Source: Corticium candelabrum
Lineage: Eukaryota > Porifera > Homoscleromorpha > Homosclerophorida > Plakinidae
Direction: 5' to 3'
NCBI RefSeq assembly: GCF_963422355.1
Contig: NC_085096.1
Coordinates: 2,895,483-2,959,482, forward strand
Length of the DNA stretch: 64,000 nucleotides
Part shown: positions 1-11,565 of the stretch, piece by piece
How the letters are laid out: each line of letters begins with the position of its first letter
How positions within the stretch are numbered: the stretch's first letter is position 1
The notes under the pieces: generated by a model
Databases searched by the model: none
The model's input: only the letters and a program-made list of their open reading frames with translations
Told to the model about the DNA's origin: nothing
Translations under genes and position numbers: made by a program

Positions 1-66
1 AACTTCCAACTCACTCAGTCCATATATTTCCAAAACCGCGTACAAACAGCCTCCACGCGGATCTGT

Positions 67-3000
67 CTAAGGAAAGGTTTTCACATACTCTACAAGATCT
101 TGTCCAAATATCTTAACAACGTTGGCTTCATCAAGAAAATGTAACAGAACACTGATCAGTGATCCATTAGTTGCTTTCTTGTCCAAACTGTTTGCCCACG
201 TCTCCAACACCGCACGAGATTTAGTGAAATAATGTTTATACTGCTTTCTAATCTCTTCTGTCTTTGAAACGGTAAACAACAATGGATCTAGCATGGCAGC
301 ACATCTCTCCCAATTGCAGCTCACTAAGGTCGCCGCCAAAACTAGATTTTCTCGTTTCACTTTGCTCTGTCGTCTTATTAGTAATGCAGTCTCTATAAAT
401 AAAAGGCATTTAGTCAAAAAGTACACTCAAACCTCTCTAATCCGGACCTCCAAGATCCGGACACCTCCTAGCGTCGTACGAGACCCTTTGAGCGCCGTCG
501 TGTCATCCGGGAACCGGGCACGCCGGCGCTAGGGGGTCTGCTAAGAGACTAACACCTCCCTAGACCGGATACTTTTGCTAGCGCATATTATGTCTTGGGG
601 CTCCGAGAACAAGCTATTTGGCAAGAAACTCCCTGTAAAAACACACAATTCCTACGTCTGTCTTAACTATCACGTGCTAGTGAGTAGGAGAGCTCGTATG
701 TAACGTATGTAACTGCAAAGTACACATGTACATTACAGTGCAGTACTAGTGTGCATTGTAGACTAGACTACACGCATACTGTATGTAGACCTGATATGAC
801 ATTCACCAAACTTCACATTAGAATGGTCTGAGATTCCACGGGTATAACGCGCGTTAGCTATCGCTATCTTTCGGACATTTCTAGAATCCGGACAACGCCT
901 GGTCCCATACTGTCCGGATTAGGAAGGTTTGAGTGTACACCCTTATCTTGTCAAACAAAACAAAGACCTAAACAGTGACAATCAACCAACTAAAGCAGAG
1001 AGTGGACTAAACGCTTGAATGCAAGATGCGGTATTGACAAATGCATATTAAACGCATATTCAGACAAAATACAAGTCATCACAACATCTGACCTGCTGCG
1101 ACCTCTCCTTGTTTCTAAAGAACAAACAAGTGGCATTTACAATGTTCGGTCTTGTGCTGTAGTCCAGCTAGTAATTAGAAGTCACCTACATGTACGAATT
1201 TCCTCATAACAGCTGCCACATCATTTCGATCAATAGCAGTAAGTCGTTGAATTAGTTTGCCAACCGTTGCGCATGCTGACTTGCACATCCATTTTCTCAA
1301 AACATAGAGTGTGGGACTTGAAGTTAGTCGAATCTGCTTCATCATTTCTTCATTTAATGATCGTTCATCAAGCAAGTCGGACCACAAACTTCTCCAGTCG
1401 TCACATATTATGTCATCTTCTTTATCCATGACTTCAGCTACCATTTGAAGGCCTTCATGAATGTGAGTGTTATCCATAAGATGAGAAATGGGAGTGCTCG
1501 ATGGTACTATATAAATCAGACCAATGTGCCCATACATTAGCCACAACAAGGGCAACATCACTATGACAAGTCAAGTCATAGCTTAGTTAGATACAGCAAA
1601 AGGGCACTGACCTAGATTCTTCTGCTGCTTAAAATGTGCTAAGTCTGTATTGGATGCTACATACAGATTAGAGTTCCCAAGGGCAGCAAACTGAAATCCA
1701 AAAGAAGATGTAAAAGGAATGGCTATTGAGTCTTATTGATTAAAACTGACCGTGCTGTTTCTGCTGCTATTAGCAACATCGCTATTTACGATCACAAAAG
1801 GCACTGGACATATTAGGCTTCTGATTCCGTGCAGCATAGTTATAATCTCTAGGTATTAAGAACAATATACCAAACACAAATATGAGCACTATAATAATTC
1901 ACCTTTGAAGTCTAGCCTGCATTCGGGTTGTTTATCCCAGCAACGTACAATAAGTTGAATATATCCTTCTATATTTTCATCATCTGTTAGTGAAGGTCTC
2001 TCACCAGACAGAACATTGGCTCGTATAACGGCAGGAAGAACATCAGCTAGAAACAGCAAGAACGTCAACACAGAGTAAAATATTGACAATACAGCAAACA
2101 TTGGATATAATAACTTTGAGTTTACCAACACTTCACACTTGATTTCTTTACCCATTGCCTAATAACCTCGACAGGTTGTTATATATCCAATGTTAACCGT
2201 AAACAAACAATAAATGTACAACCATAGAGTGATTTCATTTCTTTGAGCTGCCAAAGAACAATTGCATATCTATAATGTAACAGTTAGTACTGTAGTCCTC
2301 ACAAACAGTCATTCATATAGATATTACGAGTAAACATCGATTTTCATTTCCTTCTCCTTCTTAACTGATTGATTAAATAACTCAGGTGCAGTAAACGCTA
2401 GTGTTCCTTTCACGCTGCTTGTTGTTTGTGATGAAATTTCTCGTACTCTTGCTAAACCAAAATCAATAATCTGCAAAATCATAGTTTGAGACATGACTTT
2501 AATGAATTAGTTTAATATAAACTAAATCACATCTCACTTTGCAGCTATAGTTGCAACACACCAACACATTCGTTGTCTTCAAGTCTCTGTGAATAATCGG
2601 TGTTGCCAGACTGTGTAAATATTCCATTCCTTTGGCAATTGCTACAGCCATATGGATGCGACAGTCCCATTGCTTGATGGCTGGATGATCGTCTACTCCC
2701 GACAGCAACATGTCTTCCAAATTTCCATACTCTAGGTACTCCATAACAATCGCATAATGACCAGGCTCGATGCACAAGCCCAAGAAACGAACAATATACG
2801 GGCAATCACCGAGGCTGTGCAATATATTCGCCTCCCGAATAAGATCCTCCTCTTCACTGACAAGCAGAAACCGCACACATAGAGACTGTGTCCTGTCCCT
2901 TTACTAAACTATGTCTACCTTTTGTGCAGTTGTTGCAGCGTAGAAAGAACTTTAATCGCCGCCAGTTCGCTTGAGTTCTCCAACCGACATCGGTAAACGA

Positions 3001-3121
3001 CACCGAACCCTCCAGAACCGACCATGTCGGCCTCCTCGTTGTAAGCGATGTCCTGCCGTCTAAATATCCTCGTCTGACAGCTCGAGCTCGAGCTGACGTC
3101 GACCTCGTGTTCGTCATCCAT
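67..3121 (-). CDS. RIPK-like protein kinase with two tandem death domains (9 exons)
   Basis: Nine exons join in frame to 559 codons: 3121-2919, 2856-2538, 2470-2328, 2269-2223, 2046-1903, 1848-1751, 1690-1612, 1506-1186 and 392-67. All introns are GT-AG and every phase matches. Residues 30-300 are a kinase of the TKL/RIPK type. The glycine loop is GSGGFGVVY (35-43), the lysine is K57, the helix-C glutamate E76, the catalytic loop IIHRDLKTTN (D159) and the Mg-binding loop IIDFG (D177), followed by an APE motif. Two helical domains follow, at about 375-451 (W381) and 470-559 (W479). Both have the death-domain pattern of a buried Trp and Leu-rich helices; the second aligns well with the domain at 63636-64000. 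In RIP kinases such domains recruit death-receptor or innate-immune adaptors in the cytoplasm; that role here is inference. The start was chosen because the acidic-serine N-terminus aligns with the paralog at 52760. A MITE sits in the last intron. Confidence 0.85.
424..935. mobile_element. pogo/Tigger-like MITE in the last intron of the RIPK-like gene
   Basis: The ends are inverted repeats of about 27 bp that begin CACTCAAACCT and continue into CTAATCCGGAC. The ends are flanked by TA at 422-423 and 936-937, the usual Tc1/mariner/pogo target duplication. CACTCAAACCTC-type termini with TCCGGAC repeats are known from pogo/Tigger elements with Jerky-type transposases. There is no transposase; the 512-bp body is non-coding. 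It lies only about 30 bp upstream of the acceptor of the second death-domain exon. Confidence 0.8.
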
Positions 3122-3595
3122 TTTGTTGTAATTCCCGGATAAATAGACTAAATAGCGGAATAAGAATGCTTGCTTGGATCACGGTCTCTGCATGGCAGCG
3201 TGCATATTCTCTCTAGCGCATTCTACCTTGATCTGCTGTTTCTACACCCTTATTTCTGGATGCACACTAGCTTGTTAGGCTTTCTCTGTGCATCAGTTTC
3301 GTATGTCTGCTGTTTCTACAGTTTCTCTAGGGCTGTTCTCTTTGTCGTTTTCTTCTACTGCGAGCATCAGCCTAATATTATTTTTTATCATACCAGCGCT
3401 AGATACGATGACATCACATCCTCTTCCATCCGTCTACTTGTCCAAAACGTGCTCCTACCAAAAATGCAAAAGGCAGCAAAACAGAACGATATTGCCTACT
3501 TTTACTGCAAAGCCATTATATATTTTGCAATAAGTTACGTATATCTAATTATTTTGCATCTAGACAGTAATTGATTGTGCCACATATGATGATAC
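3122..3595. other. Upstream flank of the RIPK-like gene; no gene seen
   Basis: This interval lies 5' of the ATG at 3121. A hydrophobic plus-strand ORF (3170-3574) is present but shows no splice, domain or codon signal that I recognise. I see no clear TATA box or CpG-rich block. It presumably contains the minus-strand promoter and 5'UTR. Confidence 0.4.
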
Positions 3596-3820
3596 CTCCA
3601 TATATGTTATTATATGGCATTGCCCCTGCCTTTGGCAGAAGAACAAGTGGAGGTAAAAGTGCAAAATTAGCTGAAACCGAATGGTACAGCCAGAAAGGAG
3701 AAGAAGCAGGAATAGCAACGGAATTTGGAACTGAAGAGAAAGTTACAGGTGTTTCATAAGATGAAGCTTGCAAGTAATGTGAATGTGCATGCAAGGCAGT
3801 ATAATCTGGTGGTCTTAAAG
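3596..3820 (-). pseudogene. Relic of the tyrosine-rich exon of the tyrosine kinase family
   Basis: The minus strand has an acceptor (GTGTTTAG at 3821) and an open frame that parallels the exon at 8467-8735. Both begin with a short stretch containing RP, run through Tyr/Ser/Pro-rich sequence and end with LPP/LQPP, VLLP/VFLP and a PY motif just before a GT donor. Here the donor phase differs from that of the intact gene. No kinase exons follow before the RIPK-like gene at 3121. It is probably a stranded duplicate exon, although a separate small gene cannot be excluded. Confidence 0.45.
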
Positions 3821-3883
3821 CTAAACACAAACTCAACATTCAACAACTTATGTCTGACAATATTGTCGTTTAACATGCAGCGC

Positions 3884-4021
3884 CGGATCCAGGAATTTTT
3901 GAAAGAGGGGTTCACCTTTAGCAGTTATTTATAGCATTACTAATTTTCTTTTTTCTAATGAAATTATATGAAATTATTAAACCACGCCTATTGGAAAAGA
4001 GGGGTTTGCAAACCCTTAAAC
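3884..4021. mobile_element. MITE fragment, family member of 54843-55012
   Basis: The sequence starts with CCGGATCCAG, runs through an AT-rich core with GAAATT stretches and reaches a GGAAAAGAGGGGTTT block. The same blocks occur in reverse order at 54843-55012, where both CCGGATCCAG-like ends are present. Only one terminus is intact here; the other joins the virus-like fragment at 4022. Confidence 0.55.
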
Positions 4022-4095
4022 CCCAGACTTGGCGTCTGTAGACTTTGGAGATGTCGCGAGCGATGTATTCCACACAGCTATGGATTACATGATAC
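4022..4095 (+). other. Short fragment of the virus-like repeat
   Basis: About 60 bp (starting CAGACTTGGCGTCTGTAGAC) are nearly identical to 62284-62343 in the 60-62 kb virus-like relic. That part of the relic lies next to a region homologous with 15.3-15.8 kb. It shows that small shards of the element are scattered beyond the main blocks. No coding capacity is left. Confidence 0.6.
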
Positions 4096-4582
4096 ATAGT
4101 TTGCATACATAATCCGTGTATCTAGAGAATAAATGCACCTGCTACTATGCGTGCTGCAACTGTAGTACACTGTTTCTATGCGTACGGTCTTCTTCAACAA
4201 AAACGCTACAGAATAAAAGGCGCAACTAAATTATTCAGTAGCAAATTACTATTAATTACTGCCATGAAAACACGCAATCATTGTATCCCATAATTCTTCG
4301 AGAATGGCAGCTATCAATCAACTGAAATTTCAAACAGAAAAGATGTTTTACAAAACATAAACTCTGCTAGTTATTAGTTAAGTTAATTAAATTAATGTAT
4401 TCGCTTCAATTAAATTCTGAAAAAGTATCGTTCAGTACTCGCGCCAAGTCACTCGCATCAACAGTAAAGGTGATGCCCACCTCTTGGGGGCTTCCGGGAA
4501 CCAGGAAACATGTCTATTGGTACGTCACAGTCCACTGCCGCACATCATAGAACAAATTACTTAATTTACAGCTGCATGGTCC
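4096..4582. other. Intergenic, no feature recognised
   Basis: AT-rich sequence downstream of the tyrosine kinase gene and upstream of the exon relic. I see no ORF with domain content, no tRNA fold and no clear repeat. Confidence 0.4.
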
Positions 4583-4711
4583 GGTGTTATCAAGATTAAC
4601 TAAATTACTTCGAGTTTCAGGCTTTGCCCTTGATAATTAGACTTTGACTTCGCCTCGGCTTATAGTTCTCAAGAAGCCCTCAGACTCTCGGCAATTAATC
4701 TTGATAACACC
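4583..4711. mobile_element. Foldback MITE with perfect 17-bp inverted ends
   Basis: GGTGTTATCAAGATTAA at 4583-4599 is the exact reverse complement of the last 17 bases (4695-4711). The 129-bp unit has no ORF. It starts about 20 bp beyond the stop codon of the minus-strand tyrosine kinase gene, so it would lie in that gene's 3'UTR. A transcript could fold it into a hairpin. Confidence 0.65.
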
Positions 4712-4733
4712 TCCCAACCATAACATTATTTAA

Positions 4734-5546
4734 TTATACCATGCACAATCTGCAACCACTATATAGATTCTTACAGTGCTCGTATTTTGCGTTGTTCCAC
4801 AGCCGATGTAATTTATTAGCCAGTCTACCGAAATTATCCGCTGCAGTGAAGGAAACAAAATTGGAATGCAGTATGTCCTCTATAACGTTCCTGTTTAGTT
4901 CGTCAATCTCCTGAATTAACTTGATGTCGCTCAACGACATGCGATGCGACAAAGAACCAACTCGATTATGGAACGCAAGCTACAGAAAAGACAACAATCA
5001 AACTATTTCAGAAAAAGTTTCTATTAATATTAATGAAAGTGCATAAAGAGTTCTTTGTGAGCTGTAAAGAGATATAATTATTACGAATAGACAAAACCCT
5101 TTACAACAAAACGATAGACTGGGCTTAATTAAATTTATCAAACTCACTTTATATAGCTGGTTGTTATACGTCTCCATGCATCGCTGGTTGTACTTACCGT
5201 ATCCACCCGTTCGTATTTTCTCTCAGGGATAACTTTGTCATTTACAACTTCATGTTCTTCACTCTTGCAGCAAATAAAACAGGAAAATTGCGTGATATGT
5301 CTTCGTATAAAATTCAGAAAGTGCATACCAGCCTGTCACATATTTGAGAAACCGTTGGTCGATCTTTCGGTGAGCGACTTGTACATCGCATGATCAAGTC
5401 GTGGCTACCAAAGTAAAACAGGCAATAGTAAATTTGTTAGATAATTGACTTGCATGCTTTAATTGCCATATCCTTCCTGTTATATTTTTCACATCTATTC
5501 TGTCATCTTGTTTCTCTGACTTGTCTCACGTCAACGCATGCGCCCG

Positions 5547-5589
<43 letters not shown>

Positions 5590-7362
5590 CTGCAATTTTC
5601 TGCTCTAAACTAAATGATTTTCTGACCTTCTCTTCTACTTACAAGAGGTAGACTTGTCTACTAATTATCTACTTTCCGTCTACCCCAACCGTTAGCTTCC
5701 ATCCCTCGTCCTTCCGCTTCCCCCCGCTCGTCCTTCCGCTTCCCCCCGCTCGCCCATCTGCCCTTAGCCTTCGATTCCTCAACAGCATGCACCTCGTTTT
5801 GCATGCTTGCATCCCGAACAGACTCTCTGCTCGTCTCTAAACTATAAGGTATAATCATAACTAACATTGGTGCTATGCAATCTCTTGGTCTCAGCAAGCG
5901 CAATCCTTTTTTCAGTCCTGGGAGCATATCTCGATTACGCACGCCGCCGTAAGGCATTTTTGCCATAGAAAATATCTCCCAAAGAAGAACTCCGAAACTC
6001 CTGCAGACGTAGAAAACCATGAAATAGTCATTGTCGTTGCTACAATGAAATGTTATGTCCCATTGACACTGACCAGACATCAGTCTTGTGATCAAAGATG
6101 GAATCTTCCAGAGATTCGATAGACATCCATTTGACAGGTAAACGAGCTTCCTTATCAGAAGCGACTCTGTAGTATTCAGATTCACAGACATCTCTATTAA
6201 ATCACACAAACAAACAAAACCAATTGAAAAAGTTTGGGGCAAACTGCAATTAATTAAGGCGTTAATTATTATTAATTACTTTGGTTTGTTCCCAAACACG
6301 CGCAAGTTTAATGATATACATATGGTACAAGACTGCTACACTCTTTCAGTATACAGATTTAAAAATTTGTAACTTGACGCGAAATAGAATTTGGCTGACA
6401 AGTGTACCTCGACAATCCAAAGTCAGTTAGCTTGCAAAGTAGATGTCCGGACATTTCCTCGTGGACAAGAACGTTGCGTGCTGCCACATCTCTGTGCACA
6501 AACCTACGAAAACGCAAGATTATAAAATACAAAAATAAATAGAAAATAGGAAAACTAAAGATACAATTTCTCAACGAGGAGATATTCGAGTCCGTACGCA
6601 GTTTGTATAGCGCACTGCAGTTTCCTTTCAAGAGACCACTCTTGTGATGCAAGTCTGTCTTCCTTCATCAGCGTTTTTAAGTCTCCCTTGTTCATATACT
6701 CCGACAAAATCATGAACGGCTCGCGCCTGTAGTTTTAAAACGCAAATAAAAGTTAAGTAAAGATCATAACTCGATCGACAAGAATTACGATATGTTCACT
6801 GCAACAAGTCTTGTGACGTTCCCGTGATGAAATTGAGACATTATTTCTGCTTCCTGAAGAAAGTCTATTATCTCTTTTGCTTGCCGTGTTCTTCCTTCTT
6901 GATCTAAACATACCAATACCATTGTTTCACTCACTATTTTGACATTAGTTCTCTATTTGTAGCCATAAGTTGTTTGGATATTCATTTAGTTTAGATCGAA
7001 TTCTTAGTAGCCGAGTCATGCATGCAGACGTTACTTATACACGTATGCACAGTGGCGTGTCCTTATAGGCATGAACTATATAGAGACCAACAGTTTGATA
7101 TTTAAGCTAAATAAGCCGCTACAATAAGCATAAATGTAAACGATCCACACACTCGTTTATGTGCAGGAAAGCAATAGAAACGAAAATCCATAATTAGATT
7201 TCGTCAGGGTCAAAGAAGTGGACAATGACGCAACAGTTTTCTCCAAACACAAAATTGACTCTCTTTCACAGAAGAGCCAAGTGCCCCCAGTTCTTTATCT
7301 AAATCCGTGACTGGCAAAGCAATTAGCAGCTGAAAATTTACTTTGCAGATAATATACACACG

Positions 7363-7408
<46 letters not shown>

Positions 7409-7418
7409 CAGACACACG

Positions 7419-7464
<46 letters not shown>

Positions 7465-9141
7465 GGGCAAATGTTAAGCCCTTCACGTCGTTCGCCATCG
7501 ACAGTTGCTCTCCCTGCTTTTAGAGACAGAGCCTCCGTGCGCTACGTTGAGGCTTAGGACCAACGCTACAATCCACATGCATGCATGGAGCTTGGCGGGA
7601 GTCATCCAGGGGCACCGACTATGGCGCAGTTCTGAGACTGAACGCCAAGGCCCACACCCGTCTGCTGCATGATGTTACTGTCGAGCCAGTGGTCATGTCC
7701 AATCTCAAGACAATGACAATGCATCTACTCATTTATACACCTGAGTCGAGAGAAGCAATTGTGTGTAAGCTTCTTGGCTAACAAAATTATGCCATAGCTT
7801 GACATCACTGTGACTTGAACTTGCAACCCTGCAAGGTCCAGGCTGTTTCCATTCTCCAAATGCACTCTTAATTAACCAAATGAGCTACAGCACCACACAA
7901 ACACGCACGCACACACACACACACACACGCACGCACATACAATTCTACACCTTTCAACAGTTTGACTGCACACATGTAATTCCTTTCGGTTACTTGGCTC
8001 TTTCCTGGCAGATCATTTGCTGTAGCAAGCCATACCTAGTTGAAAGGATAAAACCATTAAAACAATAGAATATATCTAATCAAACGAGAGCACATCTACC
8101 TCTCCAAATGCGCCTTCTCCGATTATCTTCTTCAAGCTAACTTTGCGTGGATCTATGTCCCAATCACGTAGCGTTGCCTTCAAGTCTTGAAGAGCTTTTG
8201 CGTTCTGATCAGGAGGTCTTCCGCTAGCTAGAAACAGTAAAACCTGAAGCGATTAAATCCAACACGTTACATGCATTTACCATGCTGGCCTGATGCTTGC
8301 TCCTACAGTGTACAAAAACCGCAGTTATTGACAAAAATACAACGGCTGAGAGCTAATAGTACAAGCTACATATGTCGCTAAATTAAATTTTCAGTTTACG
8401 TTTTGCAATAAGTTTAATAACTTTGGATAAAAACAGTAATTTGTTGTGAAAAATATGTGCACATACTCCCAAATATGGAGCTTTTCCTGGTAGAAAAACG
8501 GGTGGCTGTAAAACTGGAACATAACCTGAACCTGGAGAGTAAGCGAAAACTGGAGGATACCCTGAAAAAGGAGGGTAAGCTGAATAGGCAGTGTAGACTG
8601 GATCTGCCGAATATAGTGAATATGCGTAAGCTGGATCTGCGGAGTAATTTGAAGCTGCTTGATACTCTGAACTGTCCATGTTAAGAGAGTGAGCAGAGAG
8701 CAAGCCAGGAACAGCTCGGGTTTGAGGTCTCACAACTAAAATACAAATTTAACTTTTAGCAACAAACGTCTAACAACAAAATCTTAAATCCTAACCCGGT
8801 CTTGGAGGCACGCTGGGTCTCTGTACTCGAGTAGTCACTACTGGTGGCCTGAATTCATTGGCATATCATTGTTAGTCAGGTTGATTGGTGGTCATAATTG
8901 GAGTTGGAGTCACATGACAGTGAGAAAGACATAATACACAAAACAAACCATTTGCAATCACAACACAAAAGAGACACACAGAGAAATATAATCTAAAGCT
9001 TAGTCACTAACTTTCTAATTTCTTCGTAAAGCTCATAATGCTCATCAGGCTGCAAAAGAAGCAGTTGACATATGCATCACTTAAACACAAATGTTTCCTT
9101 ACCAGACAGGTAAGGCATTCGTAAGTGTCGGTATCAGAAAC
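4734..9141 (-). CDS. Receptor-type tyrosine kinase, 3' part (15 exons seen)
   Basis: Exons 9141-9103, 9049-9012, 8848-8796, 8735-8467, 8302-8281, 8227-8100, 8035-7951, 6903-6789, 6726-6565, 6503-6408, 6193-6074, 6000-5866, 5404-5329, 5263-5198 and 4979-4734 join with matching phases into 549 codons plus stop. Residues 172-446 are a tyrosine kinase: IIGEGAFGE loop, lysine in CAVKLLK (K208), FVHRDVAARN (D309), LTDFGLSR (D331), an EYY activation loop, PVKWMSIESL, and DRPTVSQI near the end. The HRDxAARN form is diagnostic for tyrosine kinases. The N-terminal exons give short acidic and proline-rich stretches, then a Tyr-rich exon with repeated YSADP motifs (residues 44-133). The C-terminal tail (447-549) is helical and unidentified. 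No start codon, signal peptide or membrane segment was found; earlier exons must lie upstream, beyond the Gypsy insertion in the intron. Receptor status is inferred from the kinase type. Confidence 0.85.
5548..5586. repeat. (AT)n microsatellite
   Basis: An uninterrupted AT dinucleotide tract of about 40 bp in an intron of the tyrosine kinase gene. Confidence 0.95.
7364..7891 (-). mobile_element. tRNA-derived SINE with (TG)n tail, copy 1
   Basis: Read on the minus strand, the head at about 7891 is tRNA-like: an A-box GTAGCTCATTTGGTTAA and a B-box GCAAGTTCAAGTC near 7810-7825. The 400-bp body matches 56352-56775 over most of its length. The 3' end is a (TG)n tract (plus-strand (AC)n, 7364-7462). 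Two copies ending in the same dinucleotide show that the microsatellite is the SINE tail. It lies in a tyrosine kinase intron. Confidence 0.7.
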
Positions 9142-9354
9142 CTAATAAAACAAAGATTAATGGTTACATACAAGTGTTAGTCAATGGCGCGTGGATGTAA
9201 ACAAATTCACTCTTTGATACCAGAGATATTGTTAACTTAATTGATGCTTGGTGTCTATCGACAGTACGTGTTGATCATGGACACGTTTCATGTCAATTAT
9301 CTTAAGTTTGTGGTCAATGTCAAAATCGTCGTTTGACATCGCCCATGGATATAT

Positions 9355-9461
9355 TGTAATGTAGTGTATGGTCACGTGATACTTCAGTAATGTATTTAGC
9401 CTGCAGCGCTATAATAGTTCATTCTTGATACCCCCCACTTGCGCGTGCCAAAGACATTACA
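9355..9461 (+). repeat. 5' LTR of the Gypsy element
   Basis: TGTAATGTAGTG...GACATTACA, 107 bp. This is unusually short for a Gypsy LTR. It contains a CACGTGA E-box-like palindrome and GCTATAATAG, a possible TATA-like element. Confidence 0.9.
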
Positions 9462-9472
9462 TTGGTGACAGG

Positions 9473-11565
9473 ATGGACAATTGTGTACCTACAGCCTTTG
9501 GAGGTTATGATGACTTGCTGGTATTTCTGGATCGCGTTATTGTCTGGTCACAGTTGAAGGGTTTTTGGGAGAAAAGAAGGCTCTCGCCCTAGCATCACGA
9601 TTGGAAGGGGCTGCATTTGATAACTACCGACGCCTGTTGGTGGACGACAAAACAAGTTTTGACGCAATCGTCAGTTCGCTAAAACGTGAGTTTCTACGTG
9701 GCGGAGCAGATCGCATGCAGGCAGTCACTGACCTACGACGACGAAAATGGGCTGTTACTGCAGAATCTGTTGGTGCGTTTGGTCATGATGTTCAACGACT
9801 TGTTCGTTTATCTTACCCTAGTTTTGACGTGGATTCGGTAACTACAGTGGCTCGAGACGCGTTTTTGGAAGGGTTGCCGCATGAGTTCCAAGTTCAGCTT
9901 CGTTTGAGTGGAGATACAGCTTTAAAATCAGTGGCAGAATTAAGTGAAGAAGTACATCGTTTACAAATAGCAGGTATCGGTGAGAGAAAACCAAGCGGGA
10001 CAATGCCGGCACTTTCACGTGATTTCAGTCAATCGTCCGGTTCCAGTCATTTGCCAACCGGCGAAGATACACGATGTCATAATTGCCGATCATTAACATT
10101 TGACAGGTCGGCGGATGCCGATGGCGTTGGTCATGTCAGTGCGGTTGATTCGGCTTCCGGTAGCCGACAGAAGTCTGTTTGGGGTCGCGGTCGCGGTCGA
10201 CGACGGAAAGACTTTGGAATGCAGAAAACATCTGGCCGATTTTGTTTCATCTGTGGCGATCCTAACCATATTCGTCCCAATTGTCCTCATTTGCACGATT
10301 GTCATCGGTGTTTACGTCCAGGACATGTAGCCCGTAATTGCACGGCACAGGCTCCAGTACATCGAGGTAGCGGTAAGCAAAGTCACGTTACAAACCTGAC
10401 AACTAATGTACATGGTTTCATAATAGTAACAGCTATAAGTGGTAAAGAGAAATGCCCTTTCCTCGTTAACACGGGAGCTGATGTAAGTTTAATAGGCTAT
10501 GATGTCGTTGAGGGAAACAAGTTGGCAATGACACGGCAGGTCGCCCGCCAACCGGTAATGGTCGATGGCACGATACTTATTTGTGAAGGTATGGTGAATG
10601 AATTTATCCAGCTAGGATCTCGTGGTATTCGTGCCTCCTTTTACGTGGTTAAAGGAATTCCTTATGGGATATTGGGAACCGATGTGTTGTCGTCTCTAGC
10701 GGTACAGATTGATGTGGCCAATAAGAAATTGTGTATTGACGGAGATGAAGTACCAAGTTTCGAGAAGGTTGACACCATTCAACAATCTGTTCAGCTGGTA
10801 AAATTTGGGCGAGTATTTGCACCGGTCCACATGACGATTCCTCCAGGACAAGAAATGACTATATGGGGTCAAGTTCGTTCTGCCATACCAACGGAATGGA
10901 CAGGTATTATTGAGGTAACAGAAGATTTGTGCGAAAGATCTGGTTTGTTGGGTTGCGATACGATTGCAGTTGAAGGTAATCAAAAGAGGGTTCCTGTCAG
11001 AGTTTGCAATTTGACGTCTTCCCCTATAGCAGTGTATAAGGAACAAAATATTGCAGAATTTTCGGAAGCAGCCGTTGTTAATAATCAGAATGGAATTAAA
11101 CGTGGTAAATCTCCAGATGTAGGGGGTAAACCTTGGACGGAGGTAACTTTTGGAGACAAGTTGACGCAAGTGGAAAGGACTCAGTTAGAAAGATTGCTCA
11201 AGCGTTATCGTACCGTATTTTCATATGAAGGAAATGAGGGAAGTGCAAAAGGAATGGAGCATACAATTCCGTTAACAGATGATGCTCCTGTGACATGCCG
11301 CCCTCGTAGATTGCCGACAAAGTGGAGAGCGGAAGTTGCAGAAGAGGTAAGAAATCTTCACCAACGAGGAGTTATACGTCCTTCAACGTCTGCGTTTGCT
11401 GCACCAGTATGTCCGGTACGAAAAAAAGATGGAACTTTACGTTTGTGCATTGATTATAGAGCTCTAAATGCGAGAACTAAAGATACGGCCATTCCCACGG
11501 GAAATCTATTAGAAGCTGTTGAATCTATGGCTGGAGCACGTTTTTTTTTAGTAAAATCGACTTAG
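9473..11565 (+). pseudogene. Gypsy Gag-protease and start of reverse transcriptase
   Basis: The first ATG after the LTR is at 9473, but its frame stops after about 40 codons and the main open frame begins near 9550, so a frameshift separates them. The open frame (9565-11565) carries the Gag core, an Arg-rich stretch, two CCHC zinc knuckles (CFICGDPNHIRPNC and CHRCLRPGHVARNC), then a retropepsin region. Its active site reads VNTGADVSLIG, with Asn in place of the catalytic Asp. The N-terminal RT segment (LCIDYRALNA) follows. A T8-9 run near 11540 shifts the frame and ends the ORF. Confidence 0.9.

Noticed and set aside
3170..3574. Hydrophobic 134-codon plus-strand ORF
   Set aside because: It lies in the promoter flank of a minus-strand gene, has no recognised domain and overlaps another frame of similar length. 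AT-rich sequence explains its hydrophobic composition.
7210..7470. Minus-strand ORF as the missing kinase N-lobe exon
   Set aside because: The true exon with the VAIK-type lysine (CAVKLLK) was found at 7951-8035 with correct phases. The ORF overlaps a microsatellite.
10696..11169. 157-codon minus-strand ORF inside the Gypsy element
   Set aside because: It is a shadow of the Gag-Pol coding frame on the plus strand.
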